From JBAUHN01 sp049680295 (GTDB lineage: Bacteria; Pseudomonadota; Alphaproteobacteria; Rhodobacterales; Rhodobacteraceae): a DNA stretch of 17,469 nucleotides. The DNA lies in the NCBI GenBank assembly GCA_049680295.1, contig JBAUHN010000027.1, forward strand, positions 1 to 17,469, written 5' to 3'. Of the stretch, positions 15,464 to 17,469 are shown one piece after another (positions within the stretch are counted from its first letter, which is position 1; every line of letters starts with the position of its first letter). The notes below the pieces were generated by a model. That model searched no databases, was not told the origin of the DNA, and saw only the letters and a list, made by a program, of their open reading frames with translations. A program made the translations under genes and the position numbers.

Positions 15464-15483
15464 AACTATCCGAAAGGATAGTT
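15464..15483 (+). promoter_or_regulatory. Palindromic operator candidate, site 2 (sensor operon)
   Basis: AACTATCCGAAAGGATAGTT is a perfect palindrome with 8-base arms and a GAAA spacer. Its core (15466-15481) ends 78 bases before ATG 15560. The core is nearly identical to site 1 upstream of the polysaccharide operon, in the same orientation toward the controlled gene. Confidence 0.6.
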
Positions 15484-15545
15484 GCCAATCCTTTTGACCG
15501 GATGACGCACAGCCTTTTCCATGACAAAGAAGGCGCGACATGAGC

Positions 15546-15552
15546 AAAGGAG
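15546..15552 (+). promoter_or_regulatory. Ribosome binding site fixing the secreted protein start
   Basis: AAAGGAG, 7 bases before ATG 15560. It lies inside the longer frame that begins at 15521 and so selects the start that exposes the signal peptide. Confidence 0.7.
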
Positions 15553-15559
15553 CCGGAAC

Positions 15560-16084
15560 ATGAAAAGACTGCAACATTTGGCCGCCCTGATTTGTGCCTG
15601 CATTACCCTCACTGTCTGGTCCGGTAGTCAGGCGCTGGCGGACGGGCTTGGCGATCCTGCCGGCGAAATCGTTTTGACTGTATCAGGCGACATCAAGGTC
15701 ACCAACACAGACGGCGCCGTGGCCTTCGATATGGCAATGCTTGAAGAGCTTGGCGCAACAACCTTCGAGACGACCACCATCTGGACGGAAGGCGTGCAAA
15801 CCTTTGTTGGCGTGGAACTGCAAGATCTCGTTAAAGCGCTCGGTGTCGACAGCGGAACGCTAAGGGCATCAGCCGTCAACGATTATGCTGTGGAAATTCC
15901 AGTCAGCGACGCGGTTGAGAGCGGGCCCATCATCGCGTTTCGCCGCAACGGAGCGGAAATGAGCCTACGCGAAAAAGGACCGCTATGGATCGTTTATCCT
16001 TTTGACAATAGACCAGAATATCAGTCCGAACTCATCTATTCGCGCAGCATCTGGCAGCTAGACCGCATCGAGGTACTCCCCTGA
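15560..16084 (+). CDS. Secreted molybdopterin-oxidoreductase-fold protein (no mature cysteine)
   Basis: 174 residues from ATG 15560. Residues 1-27 form a Sec signal peptide (basic start, hydrophobic core, SQALA end), so the mature protein is periplasmic. The rest resembles the sulfite oxidase/YedY molybdopterin-binding fold: TFVGVELQDLVKALG, ASAVNDYAVEIPVSD, AFRRNGAEMSLREKGPLWIV and a C-terminal W-x-L-x-x-I-x-V strand. The only cysteines (12 and 14) are in the signal peptide, so the usual molybdenum-ligating cysteine is missing and catalysis of that type is unlikely. The histidine kinase gene overlaps its stop codon, so it may serve as a ligand- or redox-sensing partner of the kinase. That role is inferred from context. 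Confidence 0.8.
   Translation: MKRLQHLAALICACITLTVWSGSQALADGLGDPAGEIVLTVSGDIKVTNTDGAVAFDMAMLEELGATTFETTTIWTEGVQTFVGVELQDLVKALGVDSGTLRASAVNDYAVEIPVSDAVESGPIIAFRRNGAEMSLREKGPLWIVYPFDNRPEYQSELIYSRSIWQLDRIEVLP
16070..16073 (+). promoter_or_regulatory. Ribosome binding site for the CTG-started kinase
   Basis: GAGG, 7 bases before CTG 16081, inside the end of the preceding gene. It supports initiation at the non-standard codon. Confidence 0.45.
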
Positions 16085-17469
16085 ACAACCGCGCCGACAC
16101 CACCACACGCCCGGGCAATCCGTCAAAGGCACTAAGGCGGCGGACATGGTTTATTTCCGCGGCGGCACTTCTGTTTGTGATCATCACATTTGTCGCGCTC
16201 TTCGAGATGAACCGCCTGATCCGCGATAAGATCGGAGCGCTGGCCACCGCGAATTCCGACAGCGTTCAATGGTCGCTTGCGCAATCTGATGTCGAACTGT
16301 TGGCCCTGCAGGCGACTATATCAGGTGCAATCGCCGACCCCGCTCTGCCTATCTCAACAGTCCGGACCCGTTTTGACATTTTTTACAGCCGCGCCCGCAC
16401 CCTATCGACGAGCCCCCTCTTCGAGGACGTACGCAAGGATCCGGAAATGGGATTAGCGCTGGGATCAATCGAAGATTATCTGGAGAACTCTGTCGCATTG
16501 ATAGACAGCGACGATCAAACCCTACTTGATGCGCTGCCGCGCCTGAGGACAATGACATCCGAAATCAGAAACGATGTCCGGAACTTCAATATGAAGGGGG
16601 TCAGCGTCCTGTCACGCATATCGGACGCCCAACGCACCCAAACCGCCGAAACGCTCAATTTGGCAGCCATCATGATTTTGGCGTTATTTTTCATTTTGAT
16701 CGTGATGCTTGGATTGCTTGTTTATCTGTTCAGAAGATCACAGCTTCGCACTATCGAGCAAAGCCTGATACGGGCAAGACTGGCAGCTATTGTCTCAACT
16801 TCTCTGGACGCAGTGGTCGCCGTCAACAAAAGTGGCGCTATCATCGACTTCAACGGCGCCGCAGAGCAAATTTTCGGCTATACGCGCGAAGAGGTGGTGG
16901 GGCGGCAGATGGAAGACGTCATCGTTCCTGAGCATCTGAAAGACGCGCACCGGAACGGCATGGAACGCTACAGCACAACCGGCGTTAAGCATGTCATCGG
17001 CAAAGGCCGTGTCCAGCTTGAAGCGCGGCGTAAGAACGGAGAGATATTCCCGGTCGAGTTGTCCATCGCGAGCGCGGACTCCGAGGAAGGCAAGATTTTT
17101 GTATCGTTCCTGCGTGATATTTCCAGACGGGTCGAAGCGGAACAGGATCTAATCAAGGCGCGCGACGACGCCGTTGCAGGCGAAAAAGCAAAAGCGGATC
17201 TGATCGCGGTTATGAGCCACGAGATGCGCACGCCGCTGAATGGTATGCTGGGAACATTGCAACTCATTGATCCCTCAAACCTCTCTGCTAAAGAAAAGGA
17301 ATACATCGGGATCATCGGCGCTTCCGGCAAGCTCTTGCTGCACCATGTGGACAACGTTCTGGAGATATCCCGTGCCGAGGCCGGCAAAATGGAAGTGGCC
17401 GACACGGTTTTTTCCGTGCGCGCATTGGTCAGCGAATTGGTGGAAAGCCAGCGCAGCGTTGCCGAACAC
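16081..17469 (+). CDS. Membrane PAS sensor histidine kinase, 3' end outside window
   Basis: An open frame runs from a stop at 16009-16011 to the window edge. It contains no ATG, GTG or TTG before the first membrane helix, so I place the start at CTG 16081. This codon overlaps the previous stop as CTGA and has GAGG 7 bases upstream. Numbered from there: TM1 at 23-41 (WFISAAALLFVIITFVALF), a periplasmic sensor region of about 150 residues, TM2 at 194-217, a PAS domain at about 233-350 (VVAVNKSGAIIDFNGAAEQIFGY region), and a HisKA domain with VMSHEMRTPLNGMLG, phospho-acceptor H380. The ATPase domain, and any receiver, lies beyond the edge. It probably pairs with the secreted protein for sensing and with the divergent response regulator for output. 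Confidence 0.88.
   Translation, partial: MNNRADTTTRPGNPSKALRRRTWFISAAALLFVIITFVALFEMNRLIRDKIGALATANSDSVQWSLAQSDVELLALQATISGAIADPALPISTVRTRFDIFYSRARTLSTSPLFEDVRKDPEMGLALGSIEDYLENSVALIDSDDQTLLDALPRLRTMTSEIRNDVRNFNMKGVSVLSRISDAQRTQTAETLNLAAIMILALFFILIVMLGLLVYLFRRSQLRTIEQSLIRARLAAIVSTSLDAVVAVNKSGAIIDFNGAAEQIFGYTREEVVGRQMEDVIVPEHLKDAHRNGMERYSTTGVKHVIGKGRVQLEARRKNGEIFPVELSIASADSEEGKIFVSFLRDISRRVEAEQDLIKARDDAVAGEKAKADLIAVMSHEMRTPLNGMLGTLQLIDPSNLSAKEKEYIGIIGASGKLLLHHVDNVLEISRAEAGKMEVADTVFSVRALVSELVESQRSVAEH

Larger units (their letters stand above)
15303..15559. promoter_or_regulatory. Divergent intergenic region with several palindromes
   Basis: This 257-base region separates the response regulator (leftward) from the secreted molybdopterin-fold protein (rightward). 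It holds TGTGGT-TAGC-ACCACA (15392-15407), the palindrome site 2 (15464-15483) and an outer inverted repeat ATTGGCA/TGCCAAT (15451-15457 and 15483-15489) around site 2. No strong sigma70 promoter was found on either strand, which fits activator-dependent transcription. The perfect TATAAT at 15316-15321 lacks a -35 partner. Confidence 0.5.

Overview
The window looks like chromosomal or large-plasmid DNA from a marine alphaproteobacterium of the Roseobacter/Rhodobacteraceae type. This is inferred from moderately high GC, tightly overlapping operons, the style of the proteins, and a molybdopterin-fold protein encoded next to a PAS histidine kinase. No rRNA or marker gene is present, so the taxonomic call is only an inference. 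No tRNA, CRISPR array, complete insertion sequence or phage gene was seen.

From about 14517 down to 1706, all on the minus strand, runs one long polysaccharide (exopolysaccharide or capsule) operon of the Wzx/Wzy type. In transcription order it encodes a polysaccharide pyruvyl transferase-like protein, a Wzx-like flippase, an FrhB-type Fe-S/flavin oxidoreductase, a membrane acyltransferase, a Wzy-like polymerase, a GT2 and a GT4 glycosyltransferase, a split PssD/PssE (Alg14/Alg13-type) glycosyltransferase, a second GT2, a GumC/Wzc-like chain-length protein with a degenerate kinase domain, and the priming undecaprenyl-phosphate sugar transferase. Most junctions are ATGA/GTGA overlaps or gaps of a few bases. 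The one larger gap, before pssD, holds a good sigma70-like internal promoter.

The operon ends abnormally. The priming transferase loses its C-terminal part right after its conserved GLWQV motif, and from that base on the DNA encodes a dihydroxyacetone kinase (DAK1-DAK2 fusion) that lacks its N-terminal ~65 residues. Two unrelated genes are therefore joined mid-gene, either by a real deletion or rearrangement or by an assembly chimera. The 296 bases beyond the kinase gene show no recognisable gene.

From 14700 to the right edge lies a signalling module. It consists of a NarL/FixJ-type response regulator on the minus strand and, divergently on the plus strand, a secreted molybdopterin-oxidoreductase-fold protein without any cysteine in its mature part, followed by a membrane PAS histidine kinase that runs off the window. 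The kinase appears to start at CTG, overlapping the previous stop codon.

A directional 16-base palindrome, CTAYCCGAAAGGATAG, occurs upstream of both the polysaccharide operon and the secreted protein/kinase operon, in the same orientation relative to each. This suggests that the regulator encoded between the two sites controls both: a sensor system tied to exopolysaccharide production.
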